This document shows positions 25,705-33,719 of a stretch of 64,000 bases of DNA, piece by piece. The notes under the pieces are model-generated. The model had not been told where the DNA came from and made no database searches. It saw nothing but the letters and a program-made list of their open reading frames with translations. The stretch comes from Alphaproteobacteria bacterium (GTDB lineage Bacteria; Pseudomonadota; Alphaproteobacteria; Ferrovibrionales; Ferrovibrionaceae): assembly GCA_017307375.1 (NCBI GenBank), contig JAFKFH010000004.1:186001-250000 (forward strand), given 5' to 3'. The translations under genes and the position numbers were made by a program. Numbering within the stretch: the stretch's first letter is position 1; each line of letters opens with the position of its first letter.

Positions 25705-27684
25705 TCAGGTGCCGTAGCGCGTCAGCGTCAGGCTGCGCGTCGGCAGGGTTACGCGGGCCGTGCGGTTGGTCGAGAACCGCACGGTCACCGCGCCGCGGTC
25801 GACCGTCGAGGTCGGCGGCGTCGCCGCCGAGGTCAGCGATCCGCCGCCGGCATATTCGGTCAGGCGGCCTTCGAACGTGGTCGTGTTGGTCATCCCGCCG
25901 GTGGCCAGATACCAGGTCGGCCGGCCGGCCGAATTGTACATGTAGGCCAGTGCGAACATCTGGTTGGGCGTGGCCGACTGGGTCTCGAAGAACCAGCCGG
26001 AGCCGCCCTCGCTGGTCGAGTAGTACCACCCGTTCTGCACCGAACCGTTCAGGTCCGGGCTGAGGCTGCCGTCGGTGCCGTCGAGCGGGTAGCGGGTGAG
26101 GCCGACGGTACCGCCGGGCCAGGTCATCGTGCCGTTCTTGGAATCCGAGAAGGCGAGGGCGATCTGCCCGACCGTGCCGGTCTGGCCGACGCCGGAGGCG
26201 GTCGACGAGGTCAGCGTCGATCCGCCGGCATAGGCGGCAAGTTGACCGCTGCACGTGCCGCCGCTGAGCGCGCAGGTGCTGACATACCAGGTCGACGAAC
26301 CGTCGGTGTTGTAGAGGAAGCCGCCGAAGAACAGGTTGCCGGTATCGGGATAGAACTCGATGGCATAGCCGCGGCCGCCTTGTGCCGTGTTCCACCACAT
26401 GCCGGTCTGCGGGATGACCAGGGTCGGCGGCGTGCCGTTGCGGAAATCGGTCGCCACCTGTGACCGCTCCCAGATGGCGCGGGCGTTGTCGGTCGCAAGA
26501 CCGGCGCCCAGCGCAACGCCCAGCGGCCGGCCGTTCAGGGTGAGGGTGGGCGACGAGAAATAGCCGACGCGGGTGCAGTTGAAGCCGGCGTCCGAGCAGG
26601 CGTTGTTATAGGCCATGATCGTGCGGACGCGGGCGGTGGAGTCGACATAGCCGAAATTGTAGGCGGTCGTCGAACTCGACGGGTCGACATAGCGGTCGTG
26701 CCTGGCGCCGAGATTGTGGCCGATCTCGTGCGGGAACGACAGGTTGCTGATCGCGCAGGAGCGGACGATCGACGAATAGGCGCTGGCGGCACCGGGCGTC
26801 AGCCAGGCAAGTCCGCAATAGGCATCGGAGACTTCCGAGACGAGCGTCACGAGATCGGCCTGGGCGGTGTTGCGCCAGCCTTCGATCGTCGAATTGCCGG
26901 TAATGGTGTTGAGAATCGTATCGAGATCGCCATTGTCGGTGACCCCGGTGAATTGCCGGATGCCGACGAGGTCGAGCTGCACCGCCATGCCCGAGCGGGC
27001 ATAGGCCTGGTTGGTCACCGCGACCGCCAGGCCAAGTTCGTCGACGATGTTGTAGCTCGCCGCCTTCGCCTCGGGCGTGTAGAGCGCCAGCAGCGTCACG
27101 CGGGTGGCGCTGGTCGTGGCGCGGCCGAAGCCGCTGACCGCCTTGCCCGTCGTCGAGGCCTTCGGCATCGGCAGCGGCGTCGGGGCCGCCGGATCCTCGC
27201 GGAAATCGTTGTGTTCGTCGGGGAAGGCCTGCTGGTCGATCTCGACGATGCGATGGCGCCCCTGGCCCAGCGGCCTGATCTCGAACACCTGGTTGTTGGC
27301 GATCACCGAACCGGTGACGTCGGCGCCGTTGACCACCAGCACCGCATGGCCGAAGCGGTCGCCGGAAACGCCGCCTGTCCATATCGTGGCACCGTTGGCG
27401 GCCGTCGATTGCCGTTCGGGCGTCGCGCTGACGGTCACCCCGGGGAACAGGTCGAGTTCGAGGGTCGGCTGGGCGCTGCGGCCGGAGGTCAGCCCGGCGG
27501 CCACGCCGAGATTGAGCAGCACGTCGCGCTGGCGCAGCGACCGGGCAACCGGTGCGGCAGCGGCGTCGGCGGCGACGCTACGCCCGGTTTCTTCCAGGAA
27601 CAGCGATTGCGCGGCGGCAGGACCCGCCACCAGGACGAGGGCGAGCAGCGCGACGGCGGAAAGACGGAACAGCGGCATGATCAT
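25705..27684 (-). CDS. Secreted zinc metalloprotease (reprolysin-like)
   Basis: 659 residues: signal peptide (FRLSAVALLALVLVAGPAAA), a propeptide-like region to about 190, then a metzincin domain with HEIGHNLGARHD (His319, Glu320, His323, His329) and a Met-turn candidate in RTIMAYNNAC. Two similar terminal domains follow, about 430-545 (GMWWNTAQGGRGYAIEF, then GSSTWYVSTCALSGGTCSG) and about 546-659 (GWYYSTSEGGSGWFFET, then GRPTWYLATGG). These are not catalytic and may be binding domains. The ATG overlaps the stop of the decayed upstream gene (ATGA), which suggests old translational coupling. Confidence 0.88.
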   Translation of the reverse strand: MIMPLFRLSAVALLALVLVAGPAAAQSLFLEETGRSVAADAAAAPVARSLRQRDVLLNLGVAAGLTSGRSAQPTLELDLFPGVTVSATPERQSTAANGATIWTGGVSGDRFGHAVLVVNGADVTGSVIANNQVFEIRPLGQGRHRIVEIDQQAFPDEHNDFREDPAAPTPLPMPKASTTGKAVSGFGRATTSATRVTLLALYTPEAKAASYNIVDELGLAVAVTNQAYARSGMAVQLDLVGIRQFTGVTDNGDLDTILNTITGNSTIEGWRNTAQADLVTLVSEVSDAYCGLAWLTPGAASAYSSIVRSCAISNLSFPHEIGHNLGARHDRYVDPSSSTTAYNFGYVDSTARVRTIMAYNNACSDAGFNCTRVGYFSSPTLTLNGRPLGVALGAGLATDNARAIWERSQVATDFRNGTPPTLVIPQTGMWWNTAQGGRGYAIEFYPDTGNLFFGGFLYNTDGSSTWYVSTCALSGGTCSGQLAAYAGGSTLTSSTASGVGQTGTVGQIALAFSDSKNGTMTWPGGTVGLTRYPLDGTDGSLSPDLNGSVQNGWYYSTSEGGSGWFFETQSATPNQMFALAYMYNSAGRPTWYLATGGMTNTTTFEGRLTEYAGGGSLTSAATPPTSTVDRGAVTVRFSTNRTARVTLPTRSLTLTRYGT

Positions 27685-27982
27685 TCCAGATGTTTCTTCC
27701 AGGTGGCGGCATAGGTGCCGTTATTCAGGGCGGCGTGCAACCAGGTATCGACCCATTCATTCAGCACGATGTCGCGCGGCATCCAATAGCCCTTCTCCGA
27801 GAAGTCGAAGGGCTTGTCGGCATTCAGCGCGCACAGGCTGGGCCGGAGTTTCTGCTGCAGCAGGGTCTCGGCCTTGTTCTGCACGATCTGGACGAAGATC
27901 GTGACGTCGTCGTCGTAGCCTCTGCCTGGACGGCGATCGCGACGATGGCTGCTGCAGGCAGGCCAAGAATTCGCTTCCCCAT
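27681..27982 (-). pseudogene. Remnant of a periplasmic solute-binding protein (family 3)
   Basis: A plausible start at 27982 with GGGGGAAAC upstream encodes a signal peptide (MGKRILGLPAAAIVAIAVQA) that soon goes out of frame. In another frame the DNA encodes the C-terminal part of a family 3 amino-acid/cyclohexadienyl-dehydratase-type protein: LLQQKLRPSLCALNADKPFD, GYWMPRDIVLNEWVDTWL, then a terminal Lys-rich helix. About 160 residues that should lie between are missing. So both ends of the gene survive, joined by a deletion and out of frame. Confidence 0.7.
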
Positions 27983-28223
27983 GTTTCCCCCGCGATGTCC
28001 GATGTCCGTCGGTTCGTCCTTTAGCCTAGTCCGGTCGGACCTGTTCGTCATCCCGTGTGAGCCGCCCCGGTCGTTCTGGATCCGCAGGCGCCGGAAACCT
28101 GCCGGCAGCTGCGCGCGCTCAGCGCGTCCTCGTCCATCGGCCGAGCTAAACCGCCGCCATGCTTGCCAAGGCGTCCCGGACATGGTTTCTGGCCCAGGCT
28201 TTGGCATGGCCGGGGAGGGCAGC

Positions 28224-28667
28224 GTGAAGGGCGAACTGGCGATGGACGCGGTGGCCCTGCACCGCTTCCTGGATACCGAGTTTCCGCAGATCGAAGGCCT
28301 CAATCTGCGTATCGAGGCCCTGCAGCCCGGGCGGATGCGGCTGCGCGTTCCGGTGGCCTATCAGCATCTGCGGCCGGGCGGGACGATTTCCGGCCCGACG
28401 ATGATGACGATGGCCGATGCCGGGCTCTACCTGCTGATCCTGGCGCATATCGGTCCGGTTGCGCAGGCGGTCACCACCAACCTCAACATCAATTTCCTGC
28501 GTCGGCCCGACCCGGTCGACCTGGTGGCGGATTTCAAGCTGCTCAAGCTCGGCAAGCGCCTGGCCGTCGGCGAGGCGACGATCTATTCCGACGGGGCCGA
28601 GGATCCGGTCGCCCACGCCACCCTGACCTACTCGATCCCGCCGGTCGGGCAAAGTACTGCGGTATGA
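28224..28667 (+). CDS. PaaI-type hotdog thioesterase
   Basis: 147 residues from GTG 28224, chosen because GGGGAGGG lies just upstream; ATG 28206 in the same frame is the alternative. Hotdog fold with the [20 protein letters not shown] helix and the [10 protein letters not shown] strand of the PaaI/YdiI type. It would hydrolyse acyl- or aryl-CoA thioesters. The 240 bp before it hold the decayed solute-binding gene promoter region and nothing else that I can recognise. Confidence 0.85.
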   Translation: MKGELAMDAVALHRFLDTEFPQIEGLNLRIEALQPGRMRLRVPVAYQHLRPGGTISGPTMMTMADAGLYLLILAHIGPVAQAVTTNLNINFLRRPDPVDLVADFKLLKLGKRLAVGEATIYSDGAEDPVAHATLTYSIPPVGQSTAV

Positions 28668-28710
28668 TATTACCCAAGCGAAAAATCCCAGGAAATCCCG
28701 GCCTTTCCGC

Positions 28711-28738
28711 TTGACGCACCGGGCAATTCGGCTAAGTT
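28711..28738 (+). promoter_or_regulatory. Promoter of rplM-rpsI
   Basis: TTGACG (28711-28716) and TAAGTT (28733-28738) with a 16-bp spacer, a good housekeeping-type promoter. Transcription would start near 28745, giving a leader of about 62 nt before rplM. Confidence 0.7.
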
Positions 28739-28744
28739 CCCGGC

Positions 28745-28806
28745 CGGAGACGACGCGGCCCACCGGGCCGCGTCGCGTTTTCGCCTACAGCGAACAGGAT
28801 TGCATC
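28745..28806 (+). promoter_or_regulatory. Structured leader of rplM mRNA
   Basis: The predicted leader begins with an 11-bp perfect hairpin, CGACGCGGCCC / GGGCCGCGTCG (28751-28775, loop ACC), followed by CGTTTT, and then a weaker stem TTCGC / GCGAA (28780-28794, loop CTACA) that ends 12 nt before the ATG. It may serve autoregulation by L13 or S9; alternatively the first hairpin is a terminator for the upstream thioesterase gene. No known L13-leader class is recognised. Confidence 0.5.
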
Positions 28807-29274
28807 ATGAAGACCTATTCGGCCAAGCCAGCGGAGGTCAAAAAGGACTGGGTCCTTATCGACGCCGATGGTGTTGTGCTCGGCCGCCTGGCGGCCCTCA
28901 TCGCCACGCGCCTGCGCGGCAAGCATAAGCCGGGCTACACCCCGCATGTCGATTGCGGCGACAACGTGATCGTGGTCAATGCGGAGAAGGTCAAGCTGAC
29001 CGGCCGCAAGCGCGAGAACGAGGTGTTCTACTGGCACACCGGCCATCCCGGCGGCATCAAGGGCCGGACCTTCGCCGAGCGTCTCGACGGCCGTTTCCCG
29101 GAGCGCGTGCTGCTCAAGGCGGTCGAGCGCATGCTGCCGAAGGAGAGCCCGCTGGCCCGCCGCCAGCTCGGCCATCTCAAGGTTTACAAGGGGAGCGAGC
29201 ATCCCCATGAGGCTCAGACGCCCGCGACCCTCGACGTCGCCGCGCTGAACCCGAAGAACAAGAGGAGTGATTGA
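28807..29274 (+). CDS. rplM: 50S ribosomal protein L13
   Basis: 155 residues, standard length. Signature segments [55 protein letters not shown] and [19 protein letters not shown]. The frame is open further upstream but ATG 28807 gives the conserved MKTYSAKP start. rpsI follows 2 bp after the stop, the universal L13-S9 pair. Confidence 0.98.
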   Translation: MKTYSAKPAEVKKDWVLIDADGVVLGRLAALIATRLRGKHKPGYTPHVDCGDNVIVVNAEKVKLTGRKRENEVFYWHTGHPGGIKGRTFAERLDGRFPERVLLKAVERMLPKESPLARRQLGHLKVYKGSEHPHEAQTPATLDVAALNPKNKRSD

Positions 29275-29276
29275 GC

Positions 29277-29732
29277 ATGGCTCTCGACGAGCTCAAGACC
29301 CTGGTGACCGAGCAGAAGCCGGTGCACGAGCGCAAGGTCGACGCGCAGGGTCGCTCCTATGCCACCGGCAAGCGCAAGAACGCGGTCGCCCGCGTCTGGA
29401 TCAAGCCGGGCACCGGCAAGGTCGTCGTCAACGGCCGTGAGTCGGACGTGTATTTCGCCCGTCCGGTTCTGCGCATGCTGATCCAGCAGCCGTTCATCGT
29501 CGCCGACCGTTCGGACCAGTTCGACGTCTACGCGACCGTCTCGGGCGGCGGCCTCTCGGGCCAGGCCGGCGCGCTGCGCCACGGCCTGTCGAAGGCCCTG
29601 ACCTATTTCGAGCCGGGCCTGCGCCCGGTGCTGAAGTCGGTCGGCTTCCTGACCCGCGATTCGCGCGTGGTCGAGCGCAAGAAGTACGGCAAGCCCAAGG
29701 CCCGACGTTCGTATCAGTTCTCCAAGCGCTGA
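29277..29732 (+). CDS. rpsI: 30S ribosomal protein S9
   Basis: 151 residues. Conserved [20 protein letters not shown] and the basic C-terminal tail ending SYQFSKR, which reaches into the ribosomal P site. ATG 29277 has AGGAG upstream within the end of rplM; the TTG two codons earlier is unnecessary. The N-terminal extension of about 25 residues is typical of alphaproteobacterial S9. A strong terminator follows 28 bp after the stop. Confidence 0.98.
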   Translation: MALDELKTLVTEQKPVHERKVDAQGRSYATGKRKNAVARVWIKPGTGKVVVNGRESDVYFARPVLRMLIQQPFIVADRSDQFDVYATVSGGGLSGQAGALRHGLSKALTYFEPGLRPVLKSVGFLTRDSRVVERKKYGKPKARRSYQFSKR

Positions 29733-29760
29733 CCGAACCTCGTTTGCGTTTGTGCATGTG

Positions 29761-29795
29761 GAGGGCCCGGCCAGCGCCGGGCCCTCTTCTTTTTT
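29761..29795 (+). terminator. Rho-independent terminator of rplM-rpsI
   Basis: Stem GAGGGCCCGGC / GCCGGGCCCTC with loop CAGC, followed by TTCTTTTTT. A textbook intrinsic terminator. Confidence 0.95.
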
Positions 29796-29883
29796 GGCCC
29801 TTTTTTCGGCTTGCCGTGCGTCGCGGAATTGACGCGGACCGGCGATAGACTTTCAAATCAGCTCATCGAAGCGGAAGGGTGTC

Positions 29884-30939
29884 ATGGCGTTTCAAGTCGA
29901 CAAGAAGATCAAGATCGCGATCCTCGGTGCCTCCGGCTATACCGGCGCCGAACTGCTGCGCCTCCTGCTGCGCCATCCGGCCGCCGAGATCGTCGCCCTG
30001 ACCGCCGACCGCAAGGCGGGCGAACTGATCGACGCCGTGTTTCCCCATCTGGCCGGGTTCGGCCTGCCGCGCCTGACCACGATCGCCGATGTCGACTGGA
30101 CCGGCATCGACCTCGTGTTCTGCGCCCTGCCGCATGCGACCACGCAGGAAGTGGTGGCCAAGCTGCCGCGGCATCTGAAGGTCGTCGACCTCTCGGCCGA
30201 TTTCCGGCTGCGCGATCCGGCCGCCTATGCCAAGTGGTACGGTCATGAGCATCATGCGCTCGACCTGCAGGCCGAGGCGGTCTACGGCCTGACCGAGATC
30301 GCGCGTGACAAGATCGCCAAGGCGCGGCTGATCGCCAATCCCGGCTGCTATCCGACCTCGGCGCTGCTGCCGCTGATCCCGCTGATCGAAGCCGGGCTGA
30401 TCGACGACAAGTCGATCATCATCGACGCGAAGTCGGGCGTGACCGGGGCCGGCCGGGCGGCGAAGGAAGGCTCGCTGTTTGCCGAGGTATCGGAAGGCAT
30501 GCATGCCTATGGCGTCGCCAGCCACCGCCACGGCCCGGAGATCGAACAGTCGCTGACCGACGCGGCCGGCCACCCGGTGGCCGTCACCTTCACGCCGCAT
30601 CTGATGCCGATGAACCGCGGCATGCTGTCGACGATCTATGTTCAGGTGGCCCCCGGCAAGACCGCCGACGACCTGCACGAGGTGCTGGCCGGACGCTACA
30701 AGGCCGAACCGTTCGTGACCGTGGTGCCGAAGGGCGTGGTGCCCCAGACGCGGCATGTCCGCGGGTCCAACCACTGCCTGATCGGCGTCGTCGCCGACCG
30801 CGTGCCGGGCCGGGTGATCCTGCTGTCGGTCATCGACAACCTGGTCAAGGGCGCCTCCGGCCAGGCGGTGCAGAACATGAACCTGATCTGCGGCCTGCCC
30901 GAGACGCTGGGCCTCGAACAGGTACCGATGTTCCCGTGA
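29884..30939 (+). CDS. argC: N-acetyl-gamma-glutamyl-phosphate reductase
   Basis: 351 residues. NADP-binding GASGYTGAELLRLLLRHP, active-site Cys in ANPGCYPTSALLPL, and HLMPMNRGMLSTIY. Third step of arginine synthesis: reduction of N-acetylglutamyl phosphate to the semialdehyde. The next gene starts within its stop codon (GTGA). Confidence 0.97.
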   Translation: MAFQVDKKIKIAILGASGYTGAELLRLLLRHPAAEIVALTADRKAGELIDAVFPHLAGFGLPRLTTIADVDWTGIDLVFCALPHATTQEVVAKLPRHLKVVDLSADFRLRDPAAYAKWYGHEHHALDLQAEAVYGLTEIARDKIAKARLIANPGCYPTSALLPLIPLIEAGLIDDKSIIIDAKSGVTGAGRAAKEGSLFAEVSEGMHAYGVASHRHGPEIEQSLTDAAGHPVAVTFTPHLMPMNRGMLSTIYVQVAPGKTADDLHEVLAGRYKAEPFVTVVPKGVVPQTRHVRGSNHCLIGVVADRVPGRVILLSVIDNLVKGASGQAVQNMNLICGLPETLGLEQVPMFP

Positions 30940-31469
30940 CCGCGCTGCTGATGCCCTGGCGGGGCAAGGCGCCGGTCGTCGCGGCCGACGCCTTCGTCGC
31001 CCCGAACGCCACCCTGATCGGCGATTGCGAGATCGCCGCCCAGGCCTCGGTCTGGTTCAACGTCACCTTGCGCGCCGATGTCGAGAAGATCCGCGTCGGC
31101 GCGCGGTCGAACATCCAGGACGGGTCGGTCGTGCATGTCACGACCGATCGCTGGCCGACCATCATCGGCGCCGACGTGCTGATCGGCCATCTGGTGCTGC
31201 TCCATGGCTGCGTCATCGAGGACACGGCCTTCATCGGCATGCGGGCGACGGTGATGGACGGCGCGGTGATCGAAGGCGGCGCGATGGTCGCCGCCGGCGC
31301 GCTGATCTCGCCGGGCAAGCGCGTCCGGACCGGCGAGGTCTGGGCCGGCAGCCCCGCCAAGCTCTGGCGCAGCGTCACCGAAGACGACCTCAAGGCGATG
31401 AAATACGGCCCGAGCCATTATGTAGAACTCGCCGCCGAGTATCGCGTGGCGCTGGACGGGCCGAAGTAA
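30936..31469 (+). CDS. Gamma-carbonic anhydrase family protein
   Basis: 177 residues starting at GTG that overlaps the argC stop. Left-handed beta-helix hexapeptide repeats (VWFNVTLRADVEKIRVGARS, NIQDGSVVHV, IGADVLIGHLVLLHGCVI) with the three zinc-ligand histidines His67, His85 and His90 in the spacing of gamma-CA/YrdA/PaaY proteins. It may hydrate CO2 or act on CoA compounds; many members have no proven activity. Coupling to argC is a common alphaproteobacterial arrangement. Confidence 0.9.
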   Translation: MTALLMPWRGKAPVVAADAFVAPNATLIGDCEIAAQASVWFNVTLRADVEKIRVGARSNIQDGSVVHVTTDRWPTIIGADVLIGHLVLLHGCVIEDTAFIGMRATVMDGAVIEGGAMVAAGALISPGKRVRTGEVWAGSPAKLWRSVTEDDLKAMKYGPSHYVELAAEYRVALDGPK

Positions 31470-31710
31470 CCGCGATTAGCGGTTTCCTCTTTGCGCCTCC
31501 GCGATGATGCTGTCCATTTAGGCCAGCACCTCGTTGAGCGTGGAGGCCTCTTATCAATCTGCTTCCGCCATGGCGGCGTCCAGCATTGCCCTGAATTGAC
31601 GGCGCTGCTCGTCGAAGTCTTGGCCTTGGGTGCATCGGCCGCCACATGCGTCTCCGTATGTCCTGCCCGCCGAGATCGGATGAGGAGGAACACAAAGGGA
31701 GGCAACATGA
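31470..31710. other. Intergenic stretch without a recognisable gene
   Basis: No frame has plausible start, length and codon use. On the minus strand short pieces such as FDEQRRQFRAMLDAAMAEA are interrupted by stops, which suggests old coding DNA in decay, but I cannot name its source. Several stops occur in all frames. Confidence 0.5.
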
Positions 31711-32122
31711 ATGCGCAGCGTCGCCCGGAACTGCGCCGGCGGTTTCCCGCGCAAGTGGGCGGAGCTTGACGATTTCCTGTCGGCGGGCCCCTGCCTGTTC
31801 TTCGTCGGCGATCTCAACCACAACTTTAGGCCGGACGGCACGCGCTCGCGAGAACGTGTCCGCGACGTCGTGGAGCGGCTGGCGGCGGCGGGGCTGGTCC
31901 AGCGCTTGGCATGCGGTGACCGGCGAGGCGCACGGTGCCGAAAGCCGGCCGACACTGTTCTTCCTGTGGAATGAGACAAGGTGGTTCCACATCGACTACG
32001 TCTTTGCCCCCGTCGGCTGGGTCCGGGCGGCCACGGTCGGCAGTTACGCCGAGTGGGTGGCCACCCGGTTGTCCGATCACGTGCCGGTCACCGTAGACCT
32101 GAGGGTACCGCGTAGCGGGTGA
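31711..32122 (+). pseudogene. Broken endonuclease/exonuclease/phosphatase-family gene (3' part)
   Basis: One frame encodes WAELDDFLSAGPCLFFVGDL and continues to AAAGLVQ; about position 31900-31910 the homology jumps by one base to another frame that encodes SAWHAVTGEAHGAESRPTLF, TRWFHIDYVFAPVGW and TRLSDHVPVTVDLRV to a stop at 32122. GDLNHN, HIDYVF and SDHVPVTVDL are active-site motifs of the DNase I-like superfamily. The N-terminal half with its catalytic Glu is absent. The 3' end overlaps the convergent P460 gene by 35 bp. Confidence 0.75.
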
Positions 32123-32594
32123 AGACGTAGTCGCGGTCTTTCACCCGCCCCTCATGGCAGGCAAAGCAGGTCTCGTGCTGGGCTACGTCGACCGGCTGGC
32201 CGTCGATGAAGCGGCCGTAGCCCCAGCCGCCGCTGGCCGCGTACTTCCGTGAATCCTTGGCCATGACCTGAACGGTCGTGGCCGGACCCGGCACAGAGGC
32301 CGGCGCGAAGTCGGGCGACTGCAGGCGCTTCCAGGCGAGCTTGACCAGGACGGCGCCGTCGGGAAAGGGCAGGGTGCCGGCGCGATAGGCGTCGACCGCG
32401 GTCCTGTTGCCGACGACGATGCGCAGCTCGTCGAGCGGTTCGGCCTCCAGCGCCGGGGCGATGAATTCCCATTGGCGATAGCCGTCGGGGATGGTCACGC
32501 CGTAGATCGGCGAGGTCGGGCTGCCCGCGGCGGCGACCGCCGCCGCGAGCATCGCCGGGGCCAGCATCGCCGCGGCGAGGTGGAGCGGCTTCAC
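32088..32594 (-). CDS. Cytochrome P460-family protein
   Basis: 168 residues from a GTG start, 4 bp after the upstream hydrolase. Signal peptide (Ala-rich, to about 22), P460 domain segments GYRQWEFIAPAL and VLVKLAWKRLQ, and a c-type heme site CFACHEG (CxxCH) near the C terminus. P460 proteins bind a modified c heme in the periplasm and some oxidise hydroxylamine; this one may only be a mono-heme electron carrier. It follows the hydrolase gene and shares its operon. Confidence 0.85.
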   Translation of the reverse strand: MKPLHLAAAMLAPAMLAAAVAAAGSPTSPIYGVTIPDGYRQWEFIAPALEAEPLDELRIVVGNRTAVDAYRAGTLPFPDGAVLVKLAWKRLQSPDFAPASVPGPATTVQVMAKDSRKYAASGGWGYGRFIDGQPVDVAQHETCFACHEGRVKDRDYVFTRYAVPSGLR

Positions 32595-32598
32595 CGGC

Positions 32599-33618
32599 TC
32601 AGCCGCGATCGACGTCGATCACGGCCTGGGCGAAGGCCTGCGGCGCTTCCTGCGGCAGGTTGTGGCCGATGCCGCCGGTGAGGTTGCGATGCTGATAGCG
32701 GCCGGAGAATCGCTTGGCATAGGCGGCGGGATCGGGATGCGGCGCGCCGTTGGCGTCACCTTCCAACGTGATTGTCGGGACGGCGATGCCGGGGAGGGCG
32801 GCAAGCTTCCTCTCCAGTTCGTCGTACCGCGCCTCGCCCTCAGCCAATCCCAGCCGCCAGCGGTAGTTGTGGATCGAGATCGCGACGTGATCGGGATTGT
32901 CGAATGCCCTGGCCGAGCGGTCGAAGGTCGCGTCGTCGAACTTCCACTGCGGCGAGGCCAGTTCCCAGATCAGCCGGGCGAAGTCGTGCGTGTACTTGGC
33001 GTAACCCGCTTCGCCGCGCCGGGTGGCGAAATAGAATTGGTACCACCACTGCAGCTCGGCTTTTGGCGGCAGCGGCGCGCGGTTGGCTTCCTGACTGCCG
33101 ATCAGGTAGCCGCTGACCGAGACCAGCGCCTTGGCACGCGCCGGCCAGATCGCGGCGAGGATGCAGGCGGTGCGCGCTCCCCAGTCGCAACCGGCGACGA
33201 TGGCCTTGTCGATCTTCATCGCATCCATCAGGTCGATTGCATCGACCGCCAGCGCCGCCTGTTGGCCGTTGCGCATCGTCTCGGCCGACAGGAAACGGGT
33301 CTCGCCGTAGCCGCGCAGGAAGGGCACGATCACCCGGTAGCCGGCCTGGGCCAGCAACGGCGCGACATCGACATAGGTATGGATGTCATAGGGCCAGCCG
33401 TGGAACAGGATGACCGGTGGGCCGTCGGCAGGGCCGGCCTCGGCATAGGCGACGTCGAGTACGCCCGCCTGGATCCGCTTGAGCGGGCCGAAGCTGGCAT
33501 TCGACGAAGTCCTGTTCTGCGCCGAGGCGTGCGACAGGACCCCAAGTTGCGCGACCGCGAAGGCCGCGGCGGCCGAGCCGAGGATCAGGCGGCGCTGCTG
33601 GTTGATCGGTTCTGACAT
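32599..33618 (-). CDS. Exported alpha/beta hydrolase (epoxide hydrolase-like)
   Basis: 339 residues. The start has twin arginines and a hydrophobic stretch (QQRRLILGSAAAAFAVAQLG), consistent with Tat or Sec export. Fold motifs: oxyanion HGWP in VILFHGWPYDIH, nucleophile Asp in AGCDWGARTACILAAIWP, and a C-terminal catalytic His in GGIGHNLPQEAP. An Asp nucleophile points to epoxide hydrolase or haloalkane dehalogenase type chemistry. GGAGT lies upstream of the ATG. Part of the DipZ cluster on this strand. Confidence 0.85.
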   Translation of the reverse strand: MSEPINQQRRLILGSAAAAFAVAQLGVLSHASAQNRTSSNASFGPLKRIQAGVLDVAYAEAGPADGPPVILFHGWPYDIHTYVDVAPLLAQAGYRVIVPFLRGYGETRFLSAETMRNGQQAALAVDAIDLMDAMKIDKAIVAGCDWGARTACILAAIWPARAKALVSVSGYLIGSQEANRAPLPPKAELQWWYQFYFATRRGEAGYAKYTHDFARLIWELASPQWKFDDATFDRSARAFDNPDHVAISIHNYRWRLGLAEGEARYDELERKLAALPGIAVPTITLEGDANGAPHPDPAAYAKRFSGRYQHRNLTGGIGHNLPQEAPQAFAQAVIDVDRG

Positions 33619-33719
33619 TGTGCTTACTCCTGAAGCAGGAACTAGATCCGGTGTGGTGGAGATCAGTAGCGGCGAATTGGCGTCCAGTTATGGTCCCATA
33701 CGACGGTATGGTGTTCGGA

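Noticed and set aside
33696-33711. Inverted repeat CCATAC-GACG-GTATGG upstream of the epoxide-hydrolase-like gene
   Set aside because: Only 6-bp arms; could arise by chance, and no regulator is adjacent.
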